Positions 40,518-48,993 of a DNA stretch of 64,000 nt are shown here, in pieces. The translations under genes and the position numbers were made by a program. The notes beneath the pieces are model-generated. The model did no database searches. It saw only the letters and a list, made by a program, of their open reading frames with translations, and was not told the DNA's origin. Origin of the DNA: Oscillospiraceae bacterium (GTDB lineage Bacteria; Bacillota; Clostridia; Oscillospirales; Acutalibacteraceae); assembly GCA_015066175.1 (NCBI GenBank), contig SVOW01000001.1:62001-126000 (forward strand). Direction: 5' to 3'. How positions within the stretch are numbered: position 1 is the first letter of the stretch; each line of letters begins with the position of its first letter.

Positions 40518-41618
40518 TTACATCATGCTTGCAACTTCTTCAGCGAAGTTGTCTTCTTTCTTCTGGATGCCTTCGCCTTTTTCGAAACGAACAAAACTCT
40601 TAACTGCGATATCAGCACCAAGTGCTTTAGCAACTGAAGCAACATAGCCTGAAACAGCACCATCAAAGAGATCTGAACGAACGAAGGGCTGTTCAAGAAG
40701 GCAGATTTCTTTGATCTGTTTTGCGATACGACCCTGAACAAGACCACCGAAGATTTTGTTGTCAGCGATTTCTGCTTTACGAGAAACAGCGATTTCTGAA
40801 AGAGTTGCGTATGCCTCTTTTGAGATGAAGTTAACAAAGTTCTTTCTCTGTTTCTGATCAAGACCCTGATAGATAGAAATATCTTCATCGCTCCACTTTT
40901 TGCTATCTATAGCTTCATTAATGAGGCTTGTAAGGATGGGCATAGGAAGAGAATCAGGTTTGTTAAGTGCACTATCAATAGTGATTGATTCAATCTTAGC
41001 GAGTTCTTCAGCAGAAATATCATTTTTACAAAGATATTCGGGGTTCATAGCTGCAACCTGCATTGCGATATTTCTACCCATTGCTGTGAATTCATCATTA
41101 GCAGCTGTTGCATCGTCTGTATCGAAAGCAACGATAACGCCAACAGTACCACCTGCATGGATATATGTTGTTGTGTGACCTTCAACAAGTGCAAATCTAC
41201 GAACTTTCATGTTTTCACGAAGAGCAAGGAATACTTCCTGAACTTCTTCTTCAACAGTTTTGTCTGAACCAACTGCTTTTGTTGCAAGAAGAGCATCAAC
41301 ATCAGCGGGTTTTGCAGCAGCAACTGTTTCAACAACTTTCTTTGCAAGGCCAATGAAAGGAGCACCCTTAGCAACGAAGTCTGTTTCACAGTTAATTTCA
41401 ACAAGAGCACCTGCTGTTGCATCGTTGTAAGCAGCAACTGTACCTTCAGCAGCAACACGGCTTGCTTTTTTAGCAGCTGATGCAAGGCCTTTTTCTCTAA
41501 GGAAGTCAATTGCCTTATCCATATCTCCGTCTGTTTCAACGAGAGCTTTTTTACAATCCATCATACCTGCGCCTGTTTTTTCACGAAGAGCCTGTACGTC
41601 TTTAGCTGTAAATGCCAT
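40518..41618 (-). CDS. tsf: translation elongation factor Ts
   Basis: A 366-residue EF-Ts that recycles EF-Tu-GDP. It opens with a UBA-like domain (VQALREKTGAGMMDCKKAL, then GDMDKAIDFLREKGLASAAKK), followed by the conserved EINCETDFVAKGAPF. The core dimerisation module with NIAMQVAAMNPEYLC is present. The C-terminus carries extra helical and beta segments and is about 80 residues longer than E. coli EF-Ts (283). Its usual partner rpsB lies 78 nt upstream, with a hairpin between. AGGAGG precedes the ATG at 41618. Confidence 0.96.
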   Translation of the reverse strand: MAFTAKDVQALREKTGAGMMDCKKALVETDGDMDKAIDFLREKGLASAAKKASRVAAEGTVAAYNDATAGALVEINCETDFVAKGAPFIGLAKKVVETVAAAKPADVDALLATKAVGSDKTVEEEVQEVFLALRENMKVRRFALVEGHTTTYIHAGGTVGVIVAFDTDDATAANDEFTAMGRNIAMQVAAMNPEYLCKNDISAEELAKIESITIDSALNKPDSLPMPILTSLINEAIDSKKWSDEDISIYQGLDQKQRKNFVNFISKEAYATLSEIAVSRKAEIADNKIFGGLVQGRIAKQIKEICLLEQPFVRSDLFDGAVSGYVASVAKALGADIAVKSFVRFEKGEGIQKKEDNFAEEVASMM

Positions 41619-41654
41619 AATAAATTCCTCCTATTTTACGTTATTATTTTAATA

Positions 41655-41677
41655 CTGCCCGAAGGTTATTCGGGCAG
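41655..41677 (-). repeat. hairpin between rpsB and tsf
   Basis: CTGCCCGAA (41655-41663) pairs with TTCGGGCAG (41669-41677) across a 5-nt loop in the 78-nt gap. On the minus strand it is followed by TATTAAAA, not a T run, so it is more likely a weak attenuator or RNA processing signal that adjusts the ratio of S2 to EF-Ts than a full terminator. Confidence 0.6.
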
Positions 41678-41696
41678 AAAGGTTTGAAAATCTTAA

Positions 41697-42431
41697 TTAT
41701 TCAGCAGCTTCTTCTGCAACTGCTTCTTCAGCAGCGGGAGCTGACTGTTCACCCTGACGGCCTTCGATGATAGCATCAGCCATAGCACCTGCAATAAGTT
41801 TTACTGCACGGATAGCATCGTCGTTACCGGGGATTACGAAATCAACTTCATCGGGATCACAGTTTGTGTCAACGATAGCAACGATCGGAATGTGAAGTTT
41901 GTGAGCTTCAGCAACTGCGATTCTTTCTTTTCTGGGGTCAACGATGAACATAGCAGCGGGCTGCTTTTTCATACCTGTGATACCACCCATGAATTTTTCA
42001 AGTTTTTCGATTTCAAGGTTGAGTTTGATAACTTCTTTTTTGGGGAGAAGGTCGAATGTACCGTCAGACTCCATTGTTTTGAGCTGAGCAAGTCTCTTGA
42101 TTCTTCTCTGAATTGTGTTGAAGTTTGTGAGCATACCGCCGAGCCAACGTGCATTTACGTAGGGCATATCGCAACGGATTGCTTCTTCTTTAACTGAATC
42201 CTGAGCCTGTTTCTTTGTGCCTACAAAGAGAACTTCGCCGCCTTCTGCTGCGATGTCACGGATGAAGAGATAAGCTTCTTCAAGCTTCTTTACAGTCTTC
42301 TGAAGGTCGATGATGTAGATACCGTTACGTTCAGTAAAGATGTACTGAGACATTTTGGGATTCCATCTTCTTGTCTGGTGTCCGAAGTGAACACCTGCTT
42401 CTAAGAGCTGTTTCATTGATACTACTGCCAT
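41697..42431 (-). CDS. rpsB: 30S ribosomal protein S2
   Basis: A 244-residue S2. The conserved opening [22 protein letters not shown], the central [33 protein letters not shown] and the closing [22 protein letters not shown] are intact. The last 20 residues are an Ala/Glu-rich tail. It assembles late into the 30S head-platform junction. The ATG is preceded by AAAGGAGG at ideal spacing. It sits behind a 122-nt leader with a strong stem-loop, suggesting autogenous control, and is co-transcribed with tsf. Confidence 0.98.
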   Translation of the reverse strand: MAVVSMKQLLEAGVHFGHQTRRWNPKMSQYIFTERNGIYIIDLQKTVKKLEEAYLFIRDIAAEGGEVLFVGTKKQAQDSVKEEAIRCDMPYVNARWLGGMLTNFNTIQRRIKRLAQLKTMESDGTFDLLPKKEVIKLNLEIEKLEKFMGGITGMKKQPAAMFIVDPRKERIAVAEAHKLHIPIVAIVDTNCDPDEVDFVIPGNDDAIRAVKLIAGAMADAIIEGRQGEQSAPAAEEAVAEEAAE

Positions 42432-42553
42432 TTTTGTTTCCTCCTTTTGTTTGTAAAGCGGTTTTTGCCGCTATTTCCACCGCACAGTTCAACTTGGACA
42501 CGCAACATTCTTGTGAATGCACATGCTGACCAATCGCTATGCGTGCGTTTTGC
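42432..42553 (-). ncRNA. structured leader of rpsB, possible autoregulatory RNA
   Basis: The region from the expected start (about 42553) to the ATG folds as an outer stem CACGCA/TGCGTG (42499-42504 with 42540-42545). It encloses a hairpin CATTC-TTGT-GAATG (42506-42519). S2 represses its own mRNA through leader structures in several bacteria; this leader fits that idea, but I could not match it to a named family. Confidence 0.5.
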
Positions 42554-42559
42554 TGTAAA

Positions 42560-42588
42560 ATTATATCACATGTTATTTGAAAAATCAA
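42560..42588 (-). promoter_or_regulatory. promoter of the rpsB-tsf operon
   Basis: Minus-strand TTGATT (42583-42588), 17 bases, then perfect TATAAT (42560-42565). Confidence 0.78.
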
Positions 42589-42625
42589 TAGTAAAATCAA
42601 TATTTTTTGCAATTTTTTTAACTTT

Positions 42626-43405
42626 TTATTCCTTATATTTAAGTTCTGTTCCGATAAAGCCCACTTGTCTGAAATCATCCATATTATGGCGGATTATATA
42701 ATCAATATGCGACATAACCATCTGTGCAATCAAATTATATCCGCAAGGATTCATATGTCCACCCATAAAGAATTTCTTTTTGAAATCCTCATCAAAAACA
42801 GGACCATATTTTCCCAAATCAATAACATAACAGTTTGAGAAAATCTCTGCAAACTTATACATAAGTTCTGAATGCTCTTTTCTGTTATAATCCCATGCAC
42901 TGTCATTTGGAATGGTCATAAGGAAGAATTTTGCATCAGGCTGAATTTCTTTATATTTCTGAATTATCTTGGCATAGTACCCTGCGAAAGTTGCTTTATT
43001 CTTTTCATAATTTACAAAATCAATGTCATTTACTGTACCTACAGGCATTTTCATATTCATTATATCATTAACACCTAATGCTATAATGTATGCCGCACAT
43101 TTCTTTTCAGAATTCCAGAAATCATTCTGTTCAGCAAAAGATTCGCAATACTCTTTTGCAGTCATACCACCACGTGAAAAATTATAAACAGTTGTGCCTG
43201 TCATACGGGCCAAAAACTGACCCCAAGAATATTCAAACATATCGTGGTAGGTTTTTTCACCTTTTTCATTTATAGCTTCAAATTCACCGGAAGACATACT
43301 GTCGCCAACACAACCGATTTTTCTGAAGATACCACAAAAGCCACCATTTGCAGGAATACTGTCAAGTGGTTTTTCATTTTCGTTAAATAATTCTGAAATT
43401 TTCAT
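42626..43405 (-). CDS. SGNH/GDSL-type esterase or lipase
   Basis: A 259-residue hydrolase. Block I is GCVGDSMSSGEFEA with the nucleophile serine, block III has IIALGVNDIMNM, and block V reads FFMGGHMNPCGYNLIAQ with the catalytic histidine. There is no signal peptide, so it is cytoplasmic. The acyl or carbohydrate-ester substrate is unknown; these enzymes often deacetylate sugars. The ATG at 43405 follows GGGGTGAT; an upstream start at 43426 is less likely. It has its own promoter at 43439-43467, 12 nt after which the tRNA terminator begins. Confidence 0.88.
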   Translation of the reverse strand: MKISELFNENEKPLDSIPANGGFCGIFRKIGCVGDSMSSGEFEAINEKGEKTYHDMFEYSWGQFLARMTGTTVYNFSRGGMTAKEYCESFAEQNDFWNSEKKCAAYIIALGVNDIMNMKMPVGTVNDIDFVNYEKNKATFAGYYAKIIQKYKEIQPDAKFFLMTIPNDSAWDYNRKEHSELMYKFAEIFSNCYVIDLGKYGPVFDEDFKKKFFMGGHMNPCGYNLIAQMVMSHIDYIIRHNMDDFRQVGFIGTELKYKE

Positions 43406-43438
43406 TATTATCACCCCGATCAGCAAAATATTAACAAA

Positions 43439-43467
43439 ATTATATCATAAAACAAAACATGTGTAAA
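43439..43467 (-). promoter_or_regulatory. promoter of the SGNH hydrolase gene
   Basis: Minus-strand TTTACA (43462-43467), 17 bases, perfect TATAAT (43439-43444), 34 nt before the ATG. Confidence 0.7.
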
Positions 43468-43486
43468 TTGATTTCACAAAGAAAAA

Positions 43487-43508
43487 TCCGTACGCTACTG
43501 CGTACGGA
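43487..43508 (-). terminator. terminator downstream of the tRNA pair
   Basis: TCCGTACGC (43487-43495) pairs exactly with GCGTACGGA (43500-43508) around a 4-nt loop, followed on the minus strand by TTTTTC. Confidence 0.9.
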
Positions 43509-43514
43509 CTTTTG

Positions 43515-43591
43515 TGGCGCGCTTCAAGAGACTCGAACTCCTGACCTACTGCTTAGAAGGCAGTTGCTCTATCCAGCTGAGCTAGAAGCGC
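43515..43591 (-). tRNA. tRNA-Arg (anticodon UCU)
   Basis: The minus-strand cloverleaf starts GCGCTTCTAGCTCAGCTGG and ends with GAAGCGC, a G discriminator and an encoded CCA. The acceptor stem (7 bp), D arm, and the anticodon stem ACTGC/GCAGT with loop CTTCTAA are all consistent. The T arm is normal (GGAGTTCGAGTCTC). Anticodon TCT reads AGA/AGG arginine codons. It lies 11 nt downstream of tRNA-Gly. Confidence 0.95.
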
Positions 43592-43602
43592 ATATTGACT
43601 TG

Positions 43603-43676
43603 TGGAGCGGGTGATGGGAATCGAACCCACACGACCAGCTTGGAAGGCTGGGATTCTACCATTGAACTACACCCGC
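43603..43676 (-). tRNA. tRNA-Gly (anticodon UCC)
   Basis: Minus strand starts GCGGGTGTAGTTCAATGG and ends CACCCGC, a T discriminator and an encoded CCA. The anticodon stem CCAGC/GCTGG holds loop CTTCCAA, anticodon TCC, for GGA/GGG glycine codons. First of a two-tRNA transcript from the promoter at 43698-43726. Confidence 0.95.
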
Positions 43677-43682
43677 AAGTGT

Positions 43683-43720
43683 TTCACAACGCTGATTATT
43701 TTATCACAATACGTTGTGAA
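43683..43720. repeat. 9-bp inverted repeat around the tRNA promoter -10
   Basis: TTCACAACG (43683-43691) and its exact complement CGTTGTGAA (43712-43720) lie 20 bases apart and flank the -10 box. A nested TCACAA-N4-TTGTGA palindrome occurs in the spacer (43704-43719). It could be an operator or a chance structure. Confidence 0.45.
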
Positions 43721-43726
43721 TGTCAA
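43698..43726 (-). promoter_or_regulatory. promoter of the tRNA-Gly/tRNA-Arg transcript
   Basis: Minus-strand perfect TTGACA (43721-43726), 17 bases, then TAAAAT (43698-43703). It starts about 15-20 nt upstream of the tRNA. Confidence 0.8.
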
Positions 43727-43785
43727 TAGTTTTTTAAAAATAATTTTGTATAAAATCCCAACATCATTAAAATTATATTTTTTCG

Positions 43786-43816
43786 CAGCCTCCCCTTGTT
43801 TCACAAGAGAAGGCTG
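43786..43816 (-). terminator. terminator of the ClpE-like gene
   Basis: CAGCCTTCTCTTGT and ACAAGGGGAGGCTG on the minus strand (43803-43816 with 43786-43799) form a 14-pair stem with two G-U pairs. It is followed by GCGAAAAAATAT, so it lacks a good T run; termination may be inefficient. Confidence 0.55.
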
Positions 43817-43830
43817 TTGACAAATTAAAT

Positions 43831-46191
43831 TTATTCAGCTTTTACTTTAATCGAATCATCTTCAACGGAAAGTTCAACAGAAGAAATAAGATTATCACAT
43901 TTTTTTACCATAATATTCGCAATTTTATCTTCAACATTACGGCGAATAACATTTCTCAAGTCTCTTGCTCCCCTGCCGTTTTTCTCGCCCACCAAATCAG
44001 CAAGTTTCTTCGGCACTTCGTCTGACCAGACAAATTTAATTCCTTTATCCTGCAATGATTCAATAAGTTCAGAAAGCATCAAGACAGAAATTTTTTCAAA
44101 ATCCGCTTTTGTCAAATCGTTAAAAACAACAATTTCGTCAACTCTACCGATAAACTCAGGACGAAGGAAATCTGAAAGTGCTTTCATAGCCTTATCTTTA
44201 TTCACTTCATTTTGAGTCTTAGCAAAGCCGAGTGCACCTTCTTTTCGCTCGCTGCCTGCATTTGAAGTCATTATAATAACAGTGTTTTCAAAGCTGACAT
44301 TTCTGCCATGTGAATCAGTAATTTTACCTTCATCAAGAATTTGAAGAAGAATGTTCATTACATCAGGATGTGCTTTTTCAATTTCATCCAAAAGAATTAC
44401 TGAATATGGCTTTCTTCTTACTTTTTCTGTGAGCTGACCTGCTTCATCATATCCTACATATCCCGGAGGGGAACCGATGATTCTTGAAACACTGTGTTTT
44501 TCCATAAATTCTGACATATCAAGACGGATAAGTGTTTCAGGCGAATCGAAAAGTTCATTTGCAAGTTGTTTTACAAGTTCTGTTTTACCAACACCTGTAG
44601 GACCAACAAAGATAAATGAAGACGGTCTTCTTCTGGGACTCAACTGGACTCTGCCACGTCTTACTGCAGCACAAACAAGGTCAATCGCTTCATTCTGGCC
44701 GATAATCTTTTCACGCAGATGTTTTTCCATATCAGCGAGTTTTCTCAAATCACTTTCAATAACCTTGCTTGAAGGAATACCGGTCCACAATTCAATTACA
44801 TGAGCAATATCGTCCTGCGTTACTGCATTATCCTCTGCAAGAACTGAAAGTTCTTTCTGTTTTTCTTCACAGACGATAATTTCTGCCTTGATTTTAGCAA
44901 TCTGTTCGTAATCAATATTTTCAGTATCTTCTTCAAGTTCTTTCTGAGTTTCATTAAGTGTCTTAATTTTCTTTTCATTTATTTCAAGATCACTGATTGC
45001 TTTATTTCTCAGATTTGCCCTTGTACAAGCTTCATCAAGCAAATCAATAGCTTTGTCAGGCAAGAAACGGTCATTGATATATCTTTCTGATAAAACAACC
45101 GCATTATAAACTAGATTATCGCTGATTCTTACTCTATGGAAATCTTCATAGTAATTCTTGATCCCGATAAGCATTTTATATGTGTCATCAATTGACGGTT
45201 CAACAACTTTAACAGGCTGAAGACGTCTTTCGAGAGCCGCATCTTTTTCAATGAACTTTCTGTATTCATCAAATGTTGTCGCACCCACTATCTGAATTTC
45301 ACCACGTGACAGAGCAGGTTTGAGAATATTCGCTGCATTCATTGAGCCTTCTGCGTCGCCAGTGCCTACAAGGTTGTGCACTTCGTCAATAAAGAGAATA
45401 ATGTTACCTTCTGACTTAACTTCATCAACAAGACCCTTGATTCTGCTTTCAAACTGACCTCTAAACTGTGTACCTGCAACGAGTGCAGTAAGGTCAAGAA
45501 GATGAATTTCTTTATCAGCAAGTTTTGCAGGCACATCACCATTTGCAATACGCAAAGCAAGACCTTCTGCAATCGCAGTTTTACCAACACCGGGTTCACC
45601 TATAAGACAGGGGTTATTCTTTGTTCTTCTGCAAAGAATCTGTGTTACACGGTATATTTCATTTTCTCTGCCGATTATTCTGTCAATTTTACCCTCTTTT
45701 GCTTTTGCAACAAGGTCAGTACAATACAAGCCAAGGAATTTTCTCTTTTTATTTTTCTTCTTTTCTTCTTTTTCCTTTTTCTTTTTATCGTTTTTATTTT
45801 CAAACTCTTTTTTATCAGAATCAGGTAGCGGATTATCTGCACTATAGTTATTCTTAGGTGCAAATGCACCACCAAGAAAATTTTTCAGAAAAGATGATGG
45901 CATCGACTGTGCTCCACCGGGTTCAAAATCTTTTTCTTCGCCTTCGTTATCGTCATCATCTTCGCCATCATTACCCATCATTTCCATCATGCTTTCGAGC
46001 TGTTCATTTGCAGCATCAAGGTCTTCATCAGTAATTCCCATACTCTGCATCATCTGTTTGATGGGTCCGATATTGAGTTCTGAAGCACATTTCATACAAA
46101 GGCCTTCAGGGGTAGATTTATCTCCTTCAATTTTAGTTATAAATATAACAGCAGGTCTTTCTTTACATCTGCTACACATCATTTTCTTCAT
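43831..46191 (-). CDS. Clp-family AAA+ unfoldase with N-terminal zinc finger (ClpE-like)
   Basis: A 786-residue class I Clp ATPase. In place of the usual Clp N domain it starts with a zinc finger C6-x2-C9 ... C32-x2-C35, as in ClpE and the first finger of McsA. An acidic stretch (76-92), a linker with MPSSFLKNF and a lysine-rich low-complexity block (126-152) precede the first AAA+ domain with Walker A GEPGVGKTA (198-206). A middle coiled coil follows, then the second AAA+ domain with GPTGVGKTEL and the sensor/C-terminal D2-small domain. It feeds proteins to ClpP. No CtsR-type operator was found, and mcsA/mcsB are not nearby. Confidence 0.9.
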   Translation of the reverse strand: MKKMMCSRCKERPAVIFITKIEGDKSTPEGLCMKCASELNIGPIKQMMQSMGITDEDLDAANEQLESMMEMMGNDGEDDDDNEGEEKDFEPGGAQSMPSSFLKNFLGGAFAPKNNYSADNPLPDSDKKEFENKNDKKKKEKEEKKKNKKRKFLGLYCTDLVAKAKEGKIDRIIGRENEIYRVTQILCRRTKNNPCLIGEPGVGKTAIAEGLALRIANGDVPAKLADKEIHLLDLTALVAGTQFRGQFESRIKGLVDEVKSEGNIILFIDEVHNLVGTGDAEGSMNAANILKPALSRGEIQIVGATTFDEYRKFIEKDAALERRLQPVKVVEPSIDDTYKMLIGIKNYYEDFHRVRISDNLVYNAVVLSERYINDRFLPDKAIDLLDEACTRANLRNKAISDLEINEKKIKTLNETQKELEEDTENIDYEQIAKIKAEIIVCEEKQKELSVLAEDNAVTQDDIAHVIELWTGIPSSKVIESDLRKLADMEKHLREKIIGQNEAIDLVCAAVRRGRVQLSPRRRPSSFIFVGPTGVGKTELVKQLANELFDSPETLIRLDMSEFMEKHSVSRIIGSPPGYVGYDEAGQLTEKVRRKPYSVILLDEIEKAHPDVMNILLQILDEGKITDSHGRNVSFENTVIIMTSNAGSERKEGALGFAKTQNEVNKDKAMKALSDFLRPEFIGRVDEIVVFNDLTKADFEKISVLMLSELIESLQDKGIKFVWSDEVPKKLADLVGEKNGRGARDLRNVIRRNVEDKIANIMVKKCDNLISSVELSVEDDSIKVKAE

Positions 46192-46246
46192 CTATTTCAC
46201 CTTTATTTACATCATATATTTCAGGCAAATATCAAATCATATAAGC

Positions 46247-46933
46247 CTATACAAATAAATTGATTTTCGAGAACAAATCAATAAAAATCGAAGAGTCTAC
46301 AATTCTGACTACTTCACTGCTGTCTATAAGACTGGCAACAATAACTAACAAATATGACATCATCATTACTGCAAAAACACCGTTAAATAAGCCTAATGAT
46401 ATACCAAGTATTTCATCACATTTTTTCAATTTCGGCAATCTGATAAAACCGCATATTATGTTTGCAACAGCACTGAGAACTATTGAAAAAACTATAGAAA
46501 CAGCGGCAAAAATTATTATTCTGCAAATTCCGTTTACAATAGGTCCCACAACAGAACTTTCAAGAGTTGCAGCAATATTATCTGACATGGATGCTGCATC
46601 AATTTTATCTTCAATAAACAATTCATTTACATTAAATATCTTCGCAATACCTGAAAGCACATTTGGAACACTGTTAATTACTGTAGTCACCTGTTCAGAT
46701 AAATTAGCACTTACAGAGTCATCAACTCTCATATCAATATTGCGCATTACACCATCTTTGAAATGAGAATTATACAACATAGGTGCAAATTTACCTGACA
46801 GAACAAATCCTGCTGTTAAAGAAACTGCTTTAACGCAGATAGAAACCAATGACCTCGTGAAGCCACGTCTGAACCCTGTAAACATACAAAACAGGATAAT
46901 AACAGCAAATACTATATCTATTATATACTCCAT
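46247..46933 (-). CDS. CvpA-family membrane protein
   Basis: A 228-residue membrane protein beginning MEYIIDIVFAVIILFCMFTGF and the conserved RRGFTRSLVSI, the signature of CvpA (colicin V production/envelope protein). Three or four helices follow, with an extracellular middle portion and helical C-terminus near CDEILGISLGLFNGVFAVMM. The family supports envelope integrity; the exact activity is not known. The ATG at 46933 follows GGAGGG with seven-base spacing; the longer frame to 46975 has no ribosome site. It has its own promoter (46954-46982) and precedes clpE by 55 nt. Confidence 0.9.
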   Translation of the reverse strand: MEYIIDIVFAVIILFCMFTGFRRGFTRSLVSICVKAVSLTAGFVLSGKFAPMLYNSHFKDGVMRNIDMRVDDSVSANLSEQVTTVINSVPNVLSGIAKIFNVNELFIEDKIDAASMSDNIAATLESSVVGPIVNGICRIIIFAAVSIVFSIVLSAVANIICGFIRLPKLKKCDEILGISLGLFNGVFAVMMMSYLLVIVASLIDSSEVVRIVDSSIFIDLFSKINLFV

Positions 46934-46953
46934 TTCACACCCTCCAGAAAGAA

Positions 46954-46982
46954 ATAATAACATAAGAAAATTCAATTATCAA
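46954..46982 (-). promoter_or_regulatory. promoter of cvpA (and possibly the Clp gene)
   Basis: Minus-strand TTGATA (46977-46982), 17 bases, TATTAT (46954-46959), 21 nt before the cvpA start. Confidence 0.65.
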
Positions 46983-47036
46983 GATTTTAAAATATAAATT
47001 TACCAAAAAAGCATAAAATTCATCTGATGTTAACAA

Positions 47037-48227
47037 TCACTCGGTCTGCAGAATTCCGTCTTTATTAGATTTCATTTTATATACATTTGAACCTGAGAAA
47101 AAGTAAATATCATTTGAAACAATTTCAATGGAATCTATGTTAACTGAAAGCTCAATCTTACTCTTCAACTCGCCTTTATAATTATAGCTATAAACATATT
47201 CATCAGTCAACACTGCAAAAAACTTGGAATTGCACTTTACATCCTTTACATTTTCAAAATCATTTGAGTGGAATATCTCCTCGCCATTCTTATCAAACGC
47301 ATAAACTTCATTTTCCGTACTACCATATTTTGAAAAGCACAAAACAGATTTATGCGAACCGGCATCAAAATCAACAGAACTAAGCGAATGTGTCGAATAA
47401 TCAACAACACCTGATTCAGATTTATCTTCAACTGAGACTAATCTTCGTTTTAAATCAGTTACCACACTAAGTGTTTCATTATCAACAAAATCTAGTCTTA
47501 TCAACGTTTCAGCAGGATATTCAAAAGTTGCAATCGGTTCAGTCTGTTCAAAATCAAAAACATGTACTTTTGAATAATAAGTTGCATTTTTAACTCCGAA
47601 AACAGCACATGCTGCATATTTCCCGTTATCTGACAATGCAATGTACATTATTCTGTCATTGCCAAAAACATAGTAAAAATCTACACCTAATTTTTTGTTC
47701 ACGGCAGTAAATTTGGAAACACCATCATCACTCCATGTAGCAAAACCAAGATTACCTTTTTTTCCTATTGCAGCAGTGATTATACTTTCAGTTATCACAC
47801 CTGACGTTTCACTGTTATCATAAATCATATCAGATTGGCCCGCAACCATAAATGAAGATGTGCCTCTGTTATAAATCAATGCTCTGCCGTTTGAAATTCT
47901 GACATCCGGGTTAGTATATGTAGTATCATATCTGAAAACTTCTTTTGCTGTGCTGTTGAGAAAAACAACGGTGGAATCTTCAACAACTGCTATATAATAA
48001 CCTATGGAATCAATTTTTTCAGGGCCATCAGCAGAAAATTCGTAAGGATATCCGGGTCCTCTTTTCAAGTTCAGAAAAAAAGCTTTTATTGTGCCTGTAA
48101 CATTAGAAAACGTAACATCTGAAAAACTGCTCGTAGCAATAAAAACAATCGATAAAAGCACAACAACAATCAGTAATATTTTTCCTGCTATACCGATTTT
48201 CTGTTTGGATATTTTCAGAAATTTCAT
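47037..48227 (-). CDS. DUF5711 family membrane-anchored beta-propeller-like protein
   Basis: A 396-residue protein with one N-terminal membrane helix (IGIAGKILLIVVVLLSIVFI), then about 350 residues of repeating beta segments such as VFRYDTTYTNPDVRISNGRA, LGFATWSDDGVSKFTAV, RIMYIALSDNGKYAACAV and YVYSYNYKGELKSKIEL, in which each blade resembles a WD40/PQQ unit. This layout matches DUF5711, common in Clostridia, function unknown. It should face the outside of the membrane. The ATG at 48227 follows GGAGAA; the longer frame start at 48263 would overlap truA. Probably the last gene of the ruvC-to-truA transcript. Confidence 0.8.
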   Translation of the reverse strand: MKFLKISKQKIGIAGKILLIVVVLLSIVFIATSSFSDVTFSNVTGTIKAFFLNLKRGPGYPYEFSADGPEKIDSIGYYIAVVEDSTVVFLNSTAKEVFRYDTTYTNPDVRISNGRALIYNRGTSSFMVAGQSDMIYDNSETSGVITESIITAAIGKKGNLGFATWSDDGVSKFTAVNKKLGVDFYYVFGNDRIMYIALSDNGKYAACAVFGVKNATYYSKVHVFDFEQTEPIATFEYPAETLIRLDFVDNETLSVVTDLKRRLVSVEDKSESGVVDYSTHSLSSVDFDAGSHKSVLCFSKYGSTENEVYAFDKNGEEIFHSNDFENVKDVKCNSKFFAVLTDEYVYSYNYKGELKSKIELSVNIDSIEIVSNDIYFFSGSNVYKMKSNKDGILQTE

Positions 48228-48246
48228 TTGTACGTTCTCCTTTCTT

Positions 48247-48981
48247 TTAATAATAAACATCATTCAGATACAAACCGTCTGAAATTACAGTAAAGCCGGC
48301 TTCTGAACGATTTTTTGACTGAATAATTTCCGGAATTGAACCTCTTTCAATCTTTCTGCTTGAAATATCAAGAAGCGTGCCAACCATAATTCTCACCATA
48401 TTGTAGAGAAAACCGTTACCGCTGACTATAAAAAGAACCATATCCCCTTCTCTTCTGACATCAAAAGAATAGATTTCACGTATTTTATCTTCAACAGAAC
48501 TTCCAGCAGCACAAAAAGCTGAAAAATCATGCTTTCCGATAAAATCCTTTGCTTCTTCTGATAATAACTTTTCATCAAGATGATATTTATAAAAATAACA
48601 AAGCTTGTCCAGAAAAGGGTTTCTTGTTGACGAATTCCAGATTTTATAAACATATTCCTTACCCTTGCAGTCATATCTCGCGTGAAAGCCAAGGGGCATC
48701 TCTTTACAGGATTTTACCGAAATATCACAAGGCAGATTTGCATTGAGTGCATCAGGCACTTTTTCTGCAGGAATATTTTTGTCTGTTTTAAAGTTGCAAC
48801 AAAACACATTAGCGTGAACGCCGGAGTCTGTGCGGCTACAGCCTTTTACATCTTCGCGATTTCCGAAAACAACTTCAATTGCATCCTGAAGTTTTTCCTG
48901 AATGGTCACTGCGTTTGCCTGCACTTGCCAGCCATGATAATTCATTCCGTTGTAACTGATTTCAAGTAAAAGATTTCTCAT
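48247..48981 (-). CDS. truA: tRNA pseudouridine(38-40) synthase TruA
   Basis: A 244-residue TruA. The conserved start LLLEISYNGMNYHGWQVQ, the catalytic D in CSRTDSGVHANVF, the C-terminal FHARYDCKGKEYVYKIWN and the closing GNGFLYNMVRIMVGTLL are present. It makes pseudouridine at positions 38-40 of many tRNA anticodon stems. It follows ecfT by 12 nt, as in the standard Firmicute ecfA1-ecfA2-ecfT-truA block. Confidence 0.97.
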   Translation of the reverse strand: MRNLLLEISYNGMNYHGWQVQANAVTIQEKLQDAIEVVFGNREDVKGCSRTDSGVHANVFCCNFKTDKNIPAEKVPDALNANLPCDISVKSCKEMPLGFHARYDCKGKEYVYKIWNSSTRNPFLDKLCYFYKYHLDEKLLSEEAKDFIGKHDFSAFCAAGSSVEDKIREIYSFDVRREGDMVLFIVSGNGFLYNMVRIMVGTLLDISSRKIERGSIPEIIQSKNRSEAGFTVISDGLYLNDVYY

Positions 48982-48993
48982 TTACACACTCCG

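Noticed and set aside
43602..43820. Plus-strand open frame across the two tRNA genes (starts MERVMGIEPTRPAWKAG)
   Set aside because: It is the translation of tRNA-Gly read backwards, a well-known false protein; the tRNA cloverleaf explains the sequence.
46260..46766. 168-residue plus-strand frame inside the CvpA gene
   Set aside because: Antisense to a recognised membrane protein with its own promoter and ribosome site.
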